A DNA stretch of 64,000 nucleotides from NCBI GenBank assembly GCA_023475025.1, contig JAMCWB010000051.1, forward strand, positions 1-64,000, read 5' to 3'. The position numbers and the translations under genes are program-made. Of the stretch, positions 38,490-46,883 are shown piece by piece. A model generated the notes under the pieces. That model made no database searches, was not told the origin of the DNA, and saw only the letters and a list, made by a program, of their open reading frames with translations. Numbering within the stretch: position 1 is the first letter of the stretch; every line of letters begins with the position of its first letter. Source of the DNA: Gammaproteobacteria bacterium. GTDB lineage: Bacteria > Pseudomonadota > Gammaproteobacteria > Pseudomonadales > Pseudomonadaceae.

Positions 38490-38879
38490 TCAGTTGCCAA
38501 AGGTCACCGCCCGATCTGCCCGTTGCATTGCATCCACCCATTGACCAAGACCAGAGAGCACCCAGGGCTCATCAGTATTGCTACCCTCACGTTCCCAGCG
38601 CCGGGCTTCGGCGCCATCCAGCACACCCCGGCGCAACGCGGCTGCAATGCAGACCACCGCATCGAGCTCATGCTGGCGGATAAAGTCACGCCACTCGGCT
38701 GCCAGATCAGTCTCATCCTGCGGCTGCACACTCAGCGAAGAAGCCAGGTGAACCGCATCGCGGTAAAAGAACAAGCGGCTGATACCATGACCGGAAGCCA
38801 CCACCGCTCGGGCAAACTCCAGCGCCGAACGCGCTGCCGGGTCTTGCGCGCCGGCCAACAAGGCAATTGCAAATTTCAT
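38490..38879 (-). CDS. tusD: Sulfurtransferase TusD (DsrE)
   Basis: A 129-residue DsrE-family protein and the catalytic member of TusBCD; the active cysteine is in DAVVCIAAALRRGVLD. ATG 38879 gives the standard MKFAIALLAG start. First gene of tusDCBE-cls. The gap to yccA contains a hairpin at 38899-38923. Confidence 0.92.
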   Translation of the reverse strand: MKFAIALLAGAQDPAARSALEFARAVVASGHGISRLFFYRDAVHLASSLSVQPQDETDLAAEWRDFIRQHELDAVVCIAAALRRGVLDGAEARRWEREGSNTDEPWVLSGLGQWVDAMQRADRAVTFGN

Positions 38880-38898
38880 CCAGACTCGCCTCAAACAA

Positions 38899-38923
38899 TA
38901 AGGCCCGCACAAAGCGGGCCTTA
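38899..38923 (-). terminator. Hairpin between yccA and tusD
   Basis: TAAGGCCCGC and GCGGGCCTTA form a 10-bp stem around a five-base loop, 41 bases after the yccA stop on the minus strand. The downstream run is ATTGTTTG rather than a clean T-tract, so termination may be partial, with some transcripts entering tusD. Confidence 0.6.
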
Positions 38924-38963
38924 AAAGTATACCTCAGGACATAAACACCCTGAAAAACCGGTA

Positions 38964-39635
38964 TCAATCGTTGCTGAAAATGCCCAGCAGGTGCAGCAGG
39001 CTCAGGAACAGATTGTAGATGGACACGAACAGCGTGACCGTGGCCATGATGTAGTTATCTTCACCACCATGGATGATCGAGCTGGTCTGGAACAGGATGA
39101 CCGCAGACGAGAAAAGCACAAAGCCCGCAGAAATTGCCAGCGACAGGCCACTCATCTGGACAAAGAAGCTGGCTACGATAGCGCACAGCAGCACAATGAA
39201 GCCGGCCATGATAAAGCCGGAAAGGAAGCTGAAATCCTTACGGGTCAGGATGGCAAAAGCCGACAGACCAAAGAACACCATTGCCGTCATGCCCAACGCC
39301 ATGCTGACCAGCTGCCCGCCATTGGGCAATGCCAGGTAGTGGTTCAGGATCGGCCCGAGTGTGTATCCCATAAAGCCAGTCAGGGCGAAGGTCAGCACCA
39401 GACCAAGACCAGAATTGCGGAACTTGGTAATGGCAAACAGCAGACCATAAAAGCCGACCAGCATGATGATGATATTCGGCCGTGGCAGGTTCATAGCCAT
39501 GGAAGCCATCGCCACGACAGCACTGAAAGCCATGGTCATGGCAAGCAGGGCATAGGTATTGCGGAACAACTTGCTGACTTCAGCCTCATTGACCGCACTG
39601 TGTTGCAGCGTTTGCTGACGATCTTGCACATTCAT
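38964..39635 (-). CDS. yccA: Bax inhibitor-1/YccA family membrane protein
   Basis: A 223-residue, seven-helix inner-membrane protein of the BI-1/YccA family, which in E. coli modulates the FtsH protease. Family features: [20 protein letters not shown] near the start and [26 protein letters not shown] at the end. ATG 39635 has GGGGAG upstream; the further 39 codons in the same frame are not family-like. The arrangement yccA-tus operon-tRNA-Ser is like that of Pseudomonas. Confidence 0.93.
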   Translation of the reverse strand: MNVQDRQQTLQHSAVNEAEVSKLFRNTYALLAMTMAFSAVVAMASMAMNLPRPNIIIMLVGFYGLLFAITKFRNSGLGLVLTFALTGFMGYTLGPILNHYLALPNGGQLVSMALGMTAMVFFGLSAFAILTRKDFSFLSGFIMAGFIVLLCAIVASFFVQMSGLSLAISAGFVLFSSAVILFQTSSIIHGGEDNYIMATVTLFVSIYNLFLSLLHLLGIFSND

Positions 39636-39801
39636 GTGAGAAAACTCCCCTGATGGTCGATACCAAAATATAAATCCAGACTTGCCTCTGATCATACCGG
39701 TAAACAGCCTCAAATCAAGGCTAGCCGCCCGTCTACGGCCTCTGGAATACATACAAAAGCTGTCAGTCCACAGAAAAAAGGCCGGTTTCTCTTATAGACC
39801 A

Positions 39802-39829
39802 TTGACTAGCCTGAAGTTTCCGGTAGTAT
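39802..39829 (+). promoter_or_regulatory. Promoter of tRNA-Ser
   Basis: TTGACT and TAGTAT are 16 bases apart, ending 10 bases before the tRNA, with a GC-rich discriminator (GCCGGCC) as in stringently controlled stable-RNA promoters. Confidence 0.65.
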
Positions 39830-39839
39830 TGCCGGCCGT

Positions 39840-39930
39840 GGAGGGATGGCAGAGCGGTTGAATGCACCGGTCTTGAAAACCGGCGTAGGTTAATAGCCTA
39901 CCCAGGGTTCGAATCCCTGTCCCTCCGCCA
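39840..39930 (+). tRNA. tRNA-Ser(UGA)
   Basis: A 91-base class II tRNA with encoded CCA. Acceptor arms GGAGGGA and TCCCTCC pair; the anticodon loop CTTGAAA holds UGA; the long variable arm (CGTAGGTTAATAGCCTACC) and T loop GGTTCGAATCC are clear. Its 3' 14 bases plus the next C serve as the attachment site of the element that follows. Confidence 0.95.
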
Positions 39931-39931
39931 C
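39917..39931 (+). repeat. Left attachment repeat (3' end of tRNA-Ser)
   Basis: The 15-base CTGTCCCTCCGCCAC covers the T-stem end, acceptor strand and CCA of tRNA-Ser plus one base. The tRNA is intact because the element regenerates its 3' end. Confidence 0.85.
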
Positions 39932-39982
39932 ACAACGTTTAGAATCAATGACTTACGCGCGATATTGGTTCTTTGCCAGCAT

Positions 39983-40021
39983 AAGCCCCAACAAACCAAC
40001 ATCGGTTACTGGGGCTTTTTT
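39983..40021 (+). terminator. Terminator downstream of tRNA-Ser inside the element
   Basis: AAGCCCCA and TGGGGCTT form an 8-bp stem with a long 20-base loop, followed by TTTTT. It lies 53 bases after the tRNA and could replace the displaced native terminator; it would also fall at the end of the minus-strand integrase unit. Confidence 0.6.
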
Positions 40022-40032
40022 GGTTCTGCGAT

Positions 40033-40401
40033 TCAGAGAATACCTCTGCGATGCCGTGATCGGGAACGGATTACCTTGGTCGAAGATGGACGGCCACCTT
40101 TACTCGGGTCCCTCTTCAATTTCAAAGGAGGGAGCCAGTCCTTCGTCTTACCTAACGCTTCCACTAAAATGATTAGGGTGCGTTCATAGTCCACGGCAGT
40201 GGCGGGGCTATACTGAGCCAAACCTTCGTTTCTGACGTGCTGCAGATGCTTTAGCCTGATTTGGTCTAGCCGGTGAATCTCTGGAAATTTTTCGCTGATA
40301 ATCCTACATATCGTTTTCAGGCGCCCGATGACTTTCTTGTTCGTGACTTGCGAAGACTTGGGATCGAAGCGTAGCCTCTGGGTAATTAAACTGATGTTCA
40401 T
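40033..40401 (-). CDS. Small integrase-associated protein
   Basis: A 122-residue basic protein whose ATG shares a base with the stop of the integrase gene (TAATG), so translation is coupled. Helical content (KKVIGRLKTICRIISEKFPEIHRLDQIRLKHLQHVRN) resembles an integrase core-binding or SAM-like domain, followed by a lysine/arginine-rich tail (STKVIRSRSRHRRG). It could be a directionality or DNA-bending partner of the recombinase. No family assigned with confidence. Confidence 0.6.
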   Translation of the reverse strand: MNISLITQRLRFDPKSSQVTNKKVIGRLKTICRIISEKFPEIHRLDQIRLKHLQHVRNEGLAQYSPATAVDYERTLIILVEALGKTKDWLPPLKLKRDPSKGGRPSSTKVIRSRSRHRRGIL

Positions 40402-41381
40402 TAATACCCACCCACGTAGCCGCTGGAAACCTGTATCCTCCCATGGCCCAAAACTCGAGCCACTTCCGCTCTAGCTTTTTTGTCCAGGTCTCGAGGTACA
40501 TGAACACCACTCATGGGTAATACGCCGGTGATCGACTGATATACGTCTGCTGCAAACGCGGCGCGGAGCTCACGATAGCTGACCACCCCAAACGAACGCA
40601 GGACGCGACGGCACCGGTTCAGCTCGCGCTGGTAAAAAACCTTTACTGTTTCAGTTTTATCTAGCAGGCATCGAGATCCGATGGGACGAGTATGCAATGC
40701 GAAACCGAGTGCTTCCAGGCGCTGAGGCGTCGATAAAATCCAGCGATCAGGACTTTTGCGGCCCCCTTTGCAGCCTTCAAGAATCCATGCTCGGCCTGTC
40801 TCGAGTATCTCCCGTTGCATCCGTTGCAGATCCTGCAGCATCGCTTCCTGAGCGCGCATCCCCCAACACCTTGCCAGCAGTACAACTGCCGCGCCTCGGC
40901 GATCCCCTGCACTCACCATTCTTGCTGCTGCCTGGGTGACCGAACGTTGATCGGCTTGCGCTGGGATCTCTCTGACAAATTTCCGGTTGGCAGCCAACGC
41001 CTGAAGAGCTGAAATTTCCGCTTTCATGTCCCCGCGCATCGCATACAGCGCAGTATTCGCGGTCGAGACGAGATTGTGGGCGTACGCCACGGAAATCGGC
41101 TTATCAATAGCACCGTCTGGCCAAACATACTCACCTTGCAATCGAGCTTTCAGGTATCGCCCGTAGGCGTCGAGCACGGATTGCGTAATCAGTCTTGCAT
41201 CGAAAACGCCCTGTCTCATACAGTATCGAGCAAATATCCGCACCCGATATTGGTGAGCCCTACGGGTCCCGTAGTGGTTTTTGTCGCCATAAAAAGCTGT
41301 TAGCGCCTGGCACAGGGCATACCTGAGCTGCCGCCCATAACCAAAATTGACTTTACTGCATGGTTTCTGAGTTTTCTTCAT
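40401..41381 (-). CDS. Tyrosine recombinase (integrase)
   Basis: A 326-residue integrase, resembling the group with an N-terminal phage-integrase SAM-like domain and an Integrase_1-type catalytic domain. Catalytic residues: the first Arg in ARCWGMRAQEAMLQDL, the second box in SYRELRAAFAADVY, and LGHGRIQVSSGYVGGY with the nucleophilic Tyr near the end. It reads toward tRNA-Ser, as in many tRNA-targeting elements. ATG 41381 gives a lysine-rich start. It should catalyse insertion and excision at the 15-bp repeat. Confidence 0.83.
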   Translation of the reverse strand: MKKTQKPCSKVNFGYGRQLRYALCQALTAFYGDKNHYGTRRAHQYRVRIFARYCMRQGVFDARLITQSVLDAYGRYLKARLQGEYVWPDGAIDKPISVAYAHNLVSTANTALYAMRGDMKAEISALQALAANRKFVREIPAQADQRSVTQAAARMVSAGDRRGAAVVLLARCWGMRAQEAMLQDLQRMQREILETGRAWILEGCKGGRKSPDRWILSTPQRLEALGFALHTRPIGSRCLLDKTETVKVFYQRELNRCRRVLRSFGVVSYRELRAAFAADVYQSITGVLPMSGVHVPRDLDKKARAEVARVLGHGRIQVSSGYVGGY

Positions 41382-42531
41382 ATCCGTTACCTGTAATTGT
41401 GGTTGTTACAGCGCTGCGTGGCGGCCTCTCCGGTACGGGGAAAGTAACTACGCCACGCCCGTGTCCCTGCCCCTGACCGGAGTAAGATTTTTAACCATCA
41501 GAGAAACCTCTTAGGCGGGTGGACTACGTCGTGTGCAGCTGCGAGCACGGTTGAAATCTGCTGCGCCGTGAACCGGTCTCTGAGTCGAAACCGCGGGGCA
41601 AAGGCGGGCGCTTTATCATTGCGCCTGTGCAACAGATTGGGGGGCCAGATGGACCTGGCAGAATTTGGCTAAACCGTCCCGGCATGCTGGGTTGAAAACC
41701 CAGTGGAAGCCCGGCCGGGGCAGTTTTGTCCGAGTTTTGTCCGGTAGTGGTTCGGAACTTTTGTGCAAGGTACTGATTTTAGATGTTTTTATCTTTTTCA
41801 TTGGTTGCATCTCTTAAACGTGCGCGCAATTTAAAAAAATCCGCTGCGTTGTCCAATCACACGCTGCGGAGGTAGTTAACTTGGCCATTCAGGCCGTTGG
41901 GATGCTGCGACTTTCGGCGTCCAGCTCACCCTCGATTCAGGGGTTCCCTCGGATCAATATCGAGGGGGGAAGGGAGGAATTCGGGCCCACGACGGGGCCA
42001 CGCTGCAGCCCTCTTTGAGCGCTGCAGCAGTTGGATAGACTCTGCGTTGATGCAGAGCAATTCGGTGAAGGTGGCCCGGGAGGCCATTACATGCTGCTGC
42101 TTAACGAGCCCAGCTCGCTCGTCAGACACGATCGCCTGAAGACGGAGTAATTTTCACAGCGGACTCGGATGGCGAGCGTTGGGTAAATGCGGTATTTCGC
42201 GATTTAGTCGGGGATGTTGTGAATTTCTACCTTTTTTCGGCAGGTTCAGATCTCGACAGGTGATACGTTCCCAATCTGCGAGATTCTATTCATAGCATCA
42301 GAACTAAAAATAGCGAATACCATGGTTTCCGATCGTGCAGATCTAGTGCGCGATGGACGAAACAGCTAAGTGCCAGCAATTGTCAGCTACCGAAGAGATA
42401 TCGGTACCAATACTACTAAATAACGAACCCCACCCTGCCAAGGAGGCATACCCGGGGTGCCTCTGTTATAATTAGTATCGTTACAAGACTTGGCTCGCGA
42501 GGGGTCAGGCAACGTGCAGAGGATAACAATC
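41382..42531. other. 1.15-kb stretch without convincing genes
   Basis: Between the integrase and exaC no open frame resembles a known protein. Two short minus-strand frames, 41616-41801 (basic, starting MKKIKTSKISTLHK) and 41926-42159 (helical, AGLVKQQHVMASRATFTELL), are possible small genes but unsupported. Features seen: GTTTTGTCCG twice in direct repeat (41723-41732, 41734-41743), CGCTGCG twice 20 bases apart (41842, 41862), and a GAGGCA/TGCCTC hairpin at 42444-42464 just before TATAAT (42471), the likely exaC -10. It may hold the integrase arm sites and exaC regulation. Confidence 0.5.
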
Positions 42532-44052
42532 ATGATTTATGCAAATCCCGGAGCTCAGGGCTCTGTCGTGTCTTTCAAGGAGCGTTACGGTAACTTCATC
42601 AATGGTGAATTCGTCGCGCCGGTCAAGGGGCAGTATTTCACCAACCTGTCGCCGGTAACGGGTGGGGCCATCTGTGAGATTCCCCGCTCGACCGCCGAGG
42701 ATATCGACAAGGCGCTGGATGCTGCCCACGCTGCCAAGGCTGCCTGGGGCAAGACGTCGGTTCAGGCCCGCGGCAACATCCTGCTGCAGATTGCGGACCG
42801 CATCGAACAGAATCTTGAAAAGCTGGCCGTTACCGAAAGCTGGGATAACGGCAAGGCCGTGCGTGAAACCCTGAATGCGGATATCCCGCTCGCCGCCGAC
42901 CATTTCCGCTATTTCGCTGGCTGTATTCGTGCCCAGGAAGGGACCCTGGCAGAAATCGACGAACACACCACCGCCTATCATTTCCATGAACCCCTGGGCG
43001 TGGTCGGCCAGATCATTCCCTGGAACTTCCCGCTGCTGATGGCGGCCTGGAAGCTCGCGCCGGCGCTGGCGGCGGGTAACTGCGTCGTTCTCAAACCGGC
43101 AGAGCAGACGCCGCTGGGCATCCTGGTCCTGATGGAAATCATCGGTGATCTGTTGCCACCGGGCGTTCTCAACGTGGTCAACGGTTACGGCCGTGAAGCT
43201 GGCGAAGCACTGGCCACCAGCAAGCGCATCGCAAAGATTGCCTTCACCGGCTCCACACCGGTTGGCAGGCACATCATGCACGCTGCTGCCGAAAATATAA
43301 TTCCCTGTACTGTCGAGCTCGGTGGCAAGTCTCCGAACATATTCTTTGCCGACATCATGCAGGCCGAAGAGACCTTTATCAGCAAGGCGGTCGAAGGTCT
43401 GGTCCTGGCGTTCTTCAATCAGGGCGAAGTCTGCACCTGTCCGGCACGGGCGCTAATCCAGGAATCCATGTACGAAGACTTCATTGCCCTGGCGATCAAG
43501 CGCACTCAGAGCATCAAGCGTGGCAATCCCCTCGACACGGAGACCATGGTCGGCGCTCAGGCATCCGAGCAGCAGTTCGACAAGATCCTCTCCTACATGG
43601 AGATCGCCCGCCAGGAAGGTGCCGAATTCCTGATCGGCGGCAGTGCTGAAAAACTCCACGACAGCATCAATAACGGTTATTACATCCAGCCGACCCTTCT
43701 CAAGGGTCACAACAAGATGCGCATTTTCCAGGAAGAGATATTTGGGCCTGTAGTCAGCGTCACGACCTTCAAGGACGAAGCCGAAGCCCTGGCGATTGCC
43801 AACGACAGCGAATTTGGTCTCGGTGCAGGGCTCTGGACACGGGATACCAATCGTGCGTATCGGATGGGCCGCGCCATTCAGGCAGGTCGAGTATGGACCA
43901 ACTGTTACCACCTGTATCCCGCCCACGCGGCCTTCGGTGGCTACAAACAGTCAGGTGTAGGGCGTGAGACGCACAAGATGATGCTCGACAGCTATCAGCA
44001 GACCAAGAATCTGCTGGTCAGCTATGACGCGAATCCGCTGGGTTTTTTCTAG
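42532..44052 (+). CDS. exaC: NAD-dependent aldehyde dehydrogenase (ExaC-like)
   Basis: A 506-residue aldehyde dehydrogenase, full length. [12 protein letters not shown]-type motif ([10 protein letters not shown]) and the catalytic cysteine in [13 protein letters not shown] are present, and [22 protein letters not shown] matches acetaldehyde dehydrogenase II/ExaC N-termini. In Pseudomonas exaC neighbours pqqABCDE and oxidises acetaldehyde from PQQ-dependent ethanol oxidation; the same order exaC-pqqA-pqqB is kept here inside the element. ATG 42532 has AGAGGA upstream. Confidence 0.9.
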   Translation: MIYANPGAQGSVVSFKERYGNFINGEFVAPVKGQYFTNLSPVTGGAICEIPRSTAEDIDKALDAAHAAKAAWGKTSVQARGNILLQIADRIEQNLEKLAVTESWDNGKAVRETLNADIPLAADHFRYFAGCIRAQEGTLAEIDEHTTAYHFHEPLGVVGQIIPWNFPLLMAAWKLAPALAAGNCVVLKPAEQTPLGILVLMEIIGDLLPPGVLNVVNGYGREAGEALATSKRIAKIAFTGSTPVGRHIMHAAAENIIPCTVELGGKSPNIFFADIMQAEETFISKAVEGLVLAFFNQGEVCTCPARALIQESMYEDFIALAIKRTQSIKRGNPLDTETMVGAQASEQQFDKILSYMEIARQEGAEFLIGGSAEKLHDSINNGYYIQPTLLKGHNKMRIFQEEIFGPVVSVTTFKDEAEALAIANDSEFGLGAGLWTRDTNRAYRMGRAIQAGRVWTNCYHLYPAHAAFGGYKQSGVGRETHKMMLDSYQQTKNLLVSYDANPLGFF

Positions 44053-44148
44053 GCTCCTCCTGCGGCTGCCGGGGACCGCTCCTCCCCGGGCGGATGCATT
44101 CTGTCCGGTTATCTCGGACAGGGCTCAGGATGGATGCTCTGGATCATT

Positions 44149-44172
44149 GCGCGGCTTCGGCCGTGCTTTTTT
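44149..44172 (+). terminator. Terminator after exaC
   Basis: GCGCGGC-TTCG-GCCGTGC with one G-T pair, then six Ts. A second small stem (CTGTCC/GGACAG, 44101-44121) precedes it. It separates exaC from pqqA, which therefore has its own promoter between 44173 and 44338; that stretch shows no other recognisable element. Confidence 0.85.
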
Positions 44173-44338
44173 ATGCCTGATCGACAGGCCAAAAGGCTTT
44201 GACCGGGCCGCCTCGGGCCCTACCAAATCGGGCCGAAACTAGTTCCAAAGTACCATTCTTGGGTTGGCAGTCGGGTGGTTAACTGAGGTTGTCGGCTTTT
44301 ACCGGCAAGACCTATTCGTAAAACAAGAGGATCGACCT

Positions 44339-44410
44339 ATGTGGACTAAACCGAGCTTTACCGATCTGCGTATCGGCTTTGAAGTCACCATGTACTTTGC
44401 CAACCGTTGA
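44339..44410 (+). CDS. pqqA: PQQ precursor peptide PqqA
   Basis: A 23-residue peptide, the ribosomal precursor of pyrroloquinoline quinone. Glu15 and Tyr19 stand in the conserved E-x3-Y arrangement ([10 protein letters not shown]), the residues that PqqE cross-links and that become PQQ. AGAGGA precedes the ATG. Full length for the family. The downstream maturases pqqC, pqqD and pqqE are missing from this locus. Confidence 0.95.
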   Translation: MWTKPSFTDLRIGFEVTMYFANR

Positions 44411-44419
44411 GCAGTCGGC

Positions 44420-44440
44420 GCCCCGGCTTGCCGGGGTGTT
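44420..44440 (+). terminator. pqqA-pqqB intergenic hairpin (attenuator)
   Basis: CCCCGG-CTTG-CCGGGG, 10 bases after the pqqA stop, followed by TGTTT. Such hairpins after pqqA are common and give an excess of precursor peptide mRNA over the downstream enzymes. Confidence 0.7.
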
Positions 44441-44479
44441 TCCTTGATTCAGCCGATCCGTTGAACACCAGGAAAAACA

Positions 44480-45391
44480 ATGCATATTCAGATACTCGGT
44501 TCGGCAGCTGGCGGCGGTTTTCCGCAATGGAACTGCAACTGCAGCAACTGCGACGGAGTGCGCAAGGGCACCTTGAACGCCAAGCCGCGCACCCAGTCTT
44601 CCATCGCACTGTCCGATGATGGCGTCAACTGGATACTCTGCAATGCCTCGCCGGACATACGCGCCCAGCTAGAGAGTACCCCGGCGCTGCAGCCTGCACG
44701 CTCCGTGCGCGACACCGCCATTGGTGCCATTGTGCTCATGGACAGTCAGATTGACCATGTCACCGGCCTGTTGACTCTGCGCGAAGGGTGTCCGCACCAA
44801 GTGTGGTGTACCGATATGGTGTACGAAGACCTCAGCAGCGGATTTCCGTTATTCAAGATACTTGAACATTGGAATGGCGGACTGCGCTGGAACCCAATTC
44901 CGCTTGCAGCAGAATTTACCATTCCGGTTTGTCCCGCTCTGCGCTTTACCGCCATTGCCCTACGCAGCGCAGCGCCTCCCTATTCTCCGCATCGCAACAA
45001 TCCGCACCCAGGCGACAACATCGGACTGCTGGTGCGCGATTTGAATACAGGCGGGGTGCTGTTTTACGCGCCGGGTTTGGGGCAGCCGGATGCCCAAGTC
45101 AAGTCAGTGATGGCTGACGCCCACTGCCTGCTGGTGGACGGCACGCTGTGGCGTGATAACGAGATGGCCTTTGCCGGGGTAGGCGACAAGCTCGGTAGCG
45201 AGATGGGGCATCTGCAGCAGAGCGGCACGGACGGGATGATCGCGTTACTGGATGGGCAAGCTGCGGCACGCAAGATCCTGATCCACATCAACAATACCAA
45301 CCCCATCCTGGATGAGGATTCAACCGAACGGGCCGAACTTGCCCGGCACGGGATTGAAGTCGCCTTTGACGGCATGCACATTACGCTTTGA
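44480..45391 (+). CDS. pqqB: PQQ biosynthesis protein PqqB
   Basis: A 303-residue metallo-beta-lactamase-fold protein, complete at both ends ([21 protein letters not shown] to [10 protein letters not shown]). The CNCxxC zinc site near residue 20 and [10 protein letters not shown] are family marks; PqqB probably hydroxylates or releases the tyrosine part of the cross-linked peptide. Its stop is followed by GAGGAGT, then immediately the right att repeat, so pqqC is cut off before its start codon. Confidence 0.95.
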   Translation: MHIQILGSAAGGGFPQWNCNCSNCDGVRKGTLNAKPRTQSSIALSDDGVNWILCNASPDIRAQLESTPALQPARSVRDTAIGAIVLMDSQIDHVTGLLTLREGCPHQVWCTDMVYEDLSSGFPLFKILEHWNGGLRWNPIPLAAEFTIPVCPALRFTAIALRSAAPPYSPHRNNPHPGDNIGLLVRDLNTGGVLFYAPGLGQPDAQVKSVMADAHCLLVDGTLWRDNEMAFAGVGDKLGSEMGHLQQSGTDGMIALLDGQAAARKILIHINNTNPILDEDSTERAELARHGIEVAFDGMHITL

Positions 45392-45396
45392 GGAGT

Positions 45397-45411
45397 CTGT
45401 CCCTCCGCCAC
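45397..45411 (+). repeat. Right attachment repeat
   Basis: Identical 15 bases to the tRNA-Ser 3' end and in the same orientation, five bases after the pqqB stop. Left flank (GAGT) differs from the tRNA sequence, right flank (TATTCC) differs from the left junction, as expected for att sites after integration. Confidence 0.82.
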
Positions 45412-45421
45412 TATTCCTATT

Positions 45422-45452
45422 CAAAGCCCCGTAAATCGGGGCTTTGTTGTTT
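45422..45452 (+). terminator. Displaced native terminator of tRNA-Ser
   Basis: CAAAGCCCC and GGGGCTTTG pair perfectly over 9 bp with a 7-base loop, then TTGTTT. It sits 11 bases beyond the right att repeat, where the tRNA terminator would be if the element were removed. Confidence 0.8.
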
Positions 45453-45569
45453 CTGGAGCGATCTAGCGTCCAAACTACCTATCAACTTGCGGCAAAGTGT
45501 CGAAGGTAACTGATGCAGCCAGCGCACGTGCTCCACCAGCATCCCGCTTTGTGCTTTACCCAAGGCTCC

Positions 45570-46397
45570 TTAGCCCTTCAACTGCAATATCCGCCGCGAT
45601 CCATTCAACACAATCGCGGCAATAATCAGGCCGACCAGAAGATCCGGGTAACGTGATCCAGTCCACAGCACCAGAAGGCCGGCGAGAATGACACCGATAT
45701 TGGCGATCACATCTACCGCAGAGAAAATCCAGCTGGCTTTCATGTGGACGCCGCTGTTGCGCTGGCGATGGATCAATAGCAGGCAAGTGACGTTGGCGAT
45801 CAGGGCCAGGCTACCGACACCCATCATCAACAAGGACACTGGCTCGCTGCCATAGACAAAGCGGCGTAATACCTCGATCAGCACCCCAAAAGCGAGAATC
45901 AGCTGTAACCAGCCGGCCATGTGTGCCGCACGCAGCTTTAACTGAGCACTGCGCCCAACGGCAAACAGAGCGAGGCCATAAACGGCGGCATCAGCAAACA
46001 TATCTATCGCATCAGCAACCAGGGCGGTAGATTGCGCCACAATACCCAGCGTCAGCTCGAAAAAGAACATAAAGCCATTGATCAGTAAAAGCCAGATCAG
46101 AACTCTGGCTTCTGCTGCATCGCGATCACGTGATAGCGCCAATGCCTCGTCCATGCTGCCATTATTCAGTGGCTGGGAAGAATGCAGCTGGGCGCCATAA
46201 TTCAATGCTTGCAGGCGCTGTGAAATGGTATCAACGGGGCCGCAGTGGGTAACCGTTACGCGCCGCTGCGGAATGTCAACCTCAAGCGCAACGTCAGGTT
46301 GCAGATCATCCAGTGCCAGGCGGATCATCCGTTCTTCAGACGGACAATCCATTTTTGGCACATGAAACTCACTGACGAATGCTTGTTGCCGGGGCAT
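45570..46397 (-). CDS. HMA-domain cation diffusion facilitator family transporter
   Basis: A 275-residue protein. N-terminal 70 residues form an HMA-like domain with a reduced metal motif (VPKMDCPSEERMIR; one Cys where two are usual). The rest has six helices in the CDF pattern, including FFELTLGIVAQSTALVADAIDMFADA (HxxxD-like site as ADAIDMFAD) and SAVDVIANIGVILAGLLV. Likely exports a divalent metal, identity unknown. ATG 46397 has GGAG upstream. A single gene whose stop lies 159 bases from the tRNA-Ser element boundary. Confidence 0.82.
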   Translation of the reverse strand: MPRQQAFVSEFHVPKMDCPSEERMIRLALDDLQPDVALEVDIPQRRVTVTHCGPVDTISQRLQALNYGAQLHSSQPLNNGSMDEALALSRDRDAAEARVLIWLLLINGFMFFFELTLGIVAQSTALVADAIDMFADAAVYGLALFAVGRSAQLKLRAAHMAGWLQLILAFGVLIEVLRRFVYGSEPVSLLMMGVGSLALIANVTCLLLIHRQRNSGVHMKASWIFSAVDVIANIGVILAGLLVLWTGSRYPDLLVGLIIAAIVLNGSRRILQLKG

Positions 46398-46541
46398 GGC
46401 TTTCTCCAGGAATACTCGTGCCTGTATTGTATAGTGACCAGCCCGGACATGTTAGCTGCAGTGCAAGCGGCCTGCGGTCATCTGTCCTATGCCTTTATCG
46501 CTGGCAGCTTTGCTAAGATAGCCTCTTTATCTGGAGCACTC

Positions 46542-46766
46542 ATGTCTAATACCCCAACATCCTGGTCTCAGCGCATGCAATGGCTGACCCCACCGCTGGT
46601 CATCTTTGGCATTGGGCTGGTGCTGTTCTTTGTCTCAGCCCGCTTTCAGGCCTTGCCGCAAGTTGCTGTTGTCGGCACTGGCTTTGGCGTTTTTGCCACG
46701 ATTTTTGTCGTCATTGGCTTGGTATGGGCTGTTGTTCGCCTGGTCAAAGGCCCGCCGAGCCCCTGA
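46542..46766 (+). CDS. Small two-helix membrane protein
   Basis: A 74-residue protein from ATG 46542 (GGAG seven bases upstream) with helices PLVIFGIGLVLFFVSA and VVGTGFGVFATIFVVIGLVWAVVRLV and a short cytoplasmic tail. The same frame is open upstream to 46245 but that part is antisense to the CDF gene. No family recognised. Confidence 0.6.
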   Translation: MSNTPTSWSQRMQWLTPPLVIFGIGLVLFFVSARFQALPQVAVVGTGFGVFATIFVVIGLVWAVVRLVKGPPSP

Positions 46767-46883
46767 CAAGCAATCTGCCCGGATTAAAGCTGACCTGCGT
46801 TTTTTGGGTGCTTGACCGCCGGCGCGTTTCCCTGAATTCTAGACAGGCTGAATTCCACAATAATCACAGATCAAGGAAACTCC

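Larger units (their letters stand above)
39917..45411. mobile_element. tRNA-Ser integrated element carrying integrase, exaC, pqqA, pqqB
   Basis: CTGTCCCTCCGCCAC occurs at 39917-39931 (the end of tRNA-Ser) and as a direct copy at 45397-45411, bounding 5.48 kb. Next to the tRNA lies a tyrosine recombinase gene reading toward it, with a coupled small gene; cargo at the far end is an exaC-like aldehyde dehydrogenase, pqqA and pqqB. Beyond the right copy, a hairpin with a T-rich tail is likely the tRNA's original terminator. There are no phage structural, replication or conjugation genes, so the element is minimal or decayed. Boundaries are seen; mobility is inferred. Confidence 0.82.

Noticed and set aside
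41926-42159. Minus-strand frame inside the element
   Set aside because: The peptide looks somewhat protein-like but is short, without a clear start or known relative; left as part of the gene-poor stretch.
39931-45396. Element considered as a prophage
   Set aside because: No capsid, terminase, portal, tail, lysis or replication genes are present; only an integrase pair and metabolic cargo.
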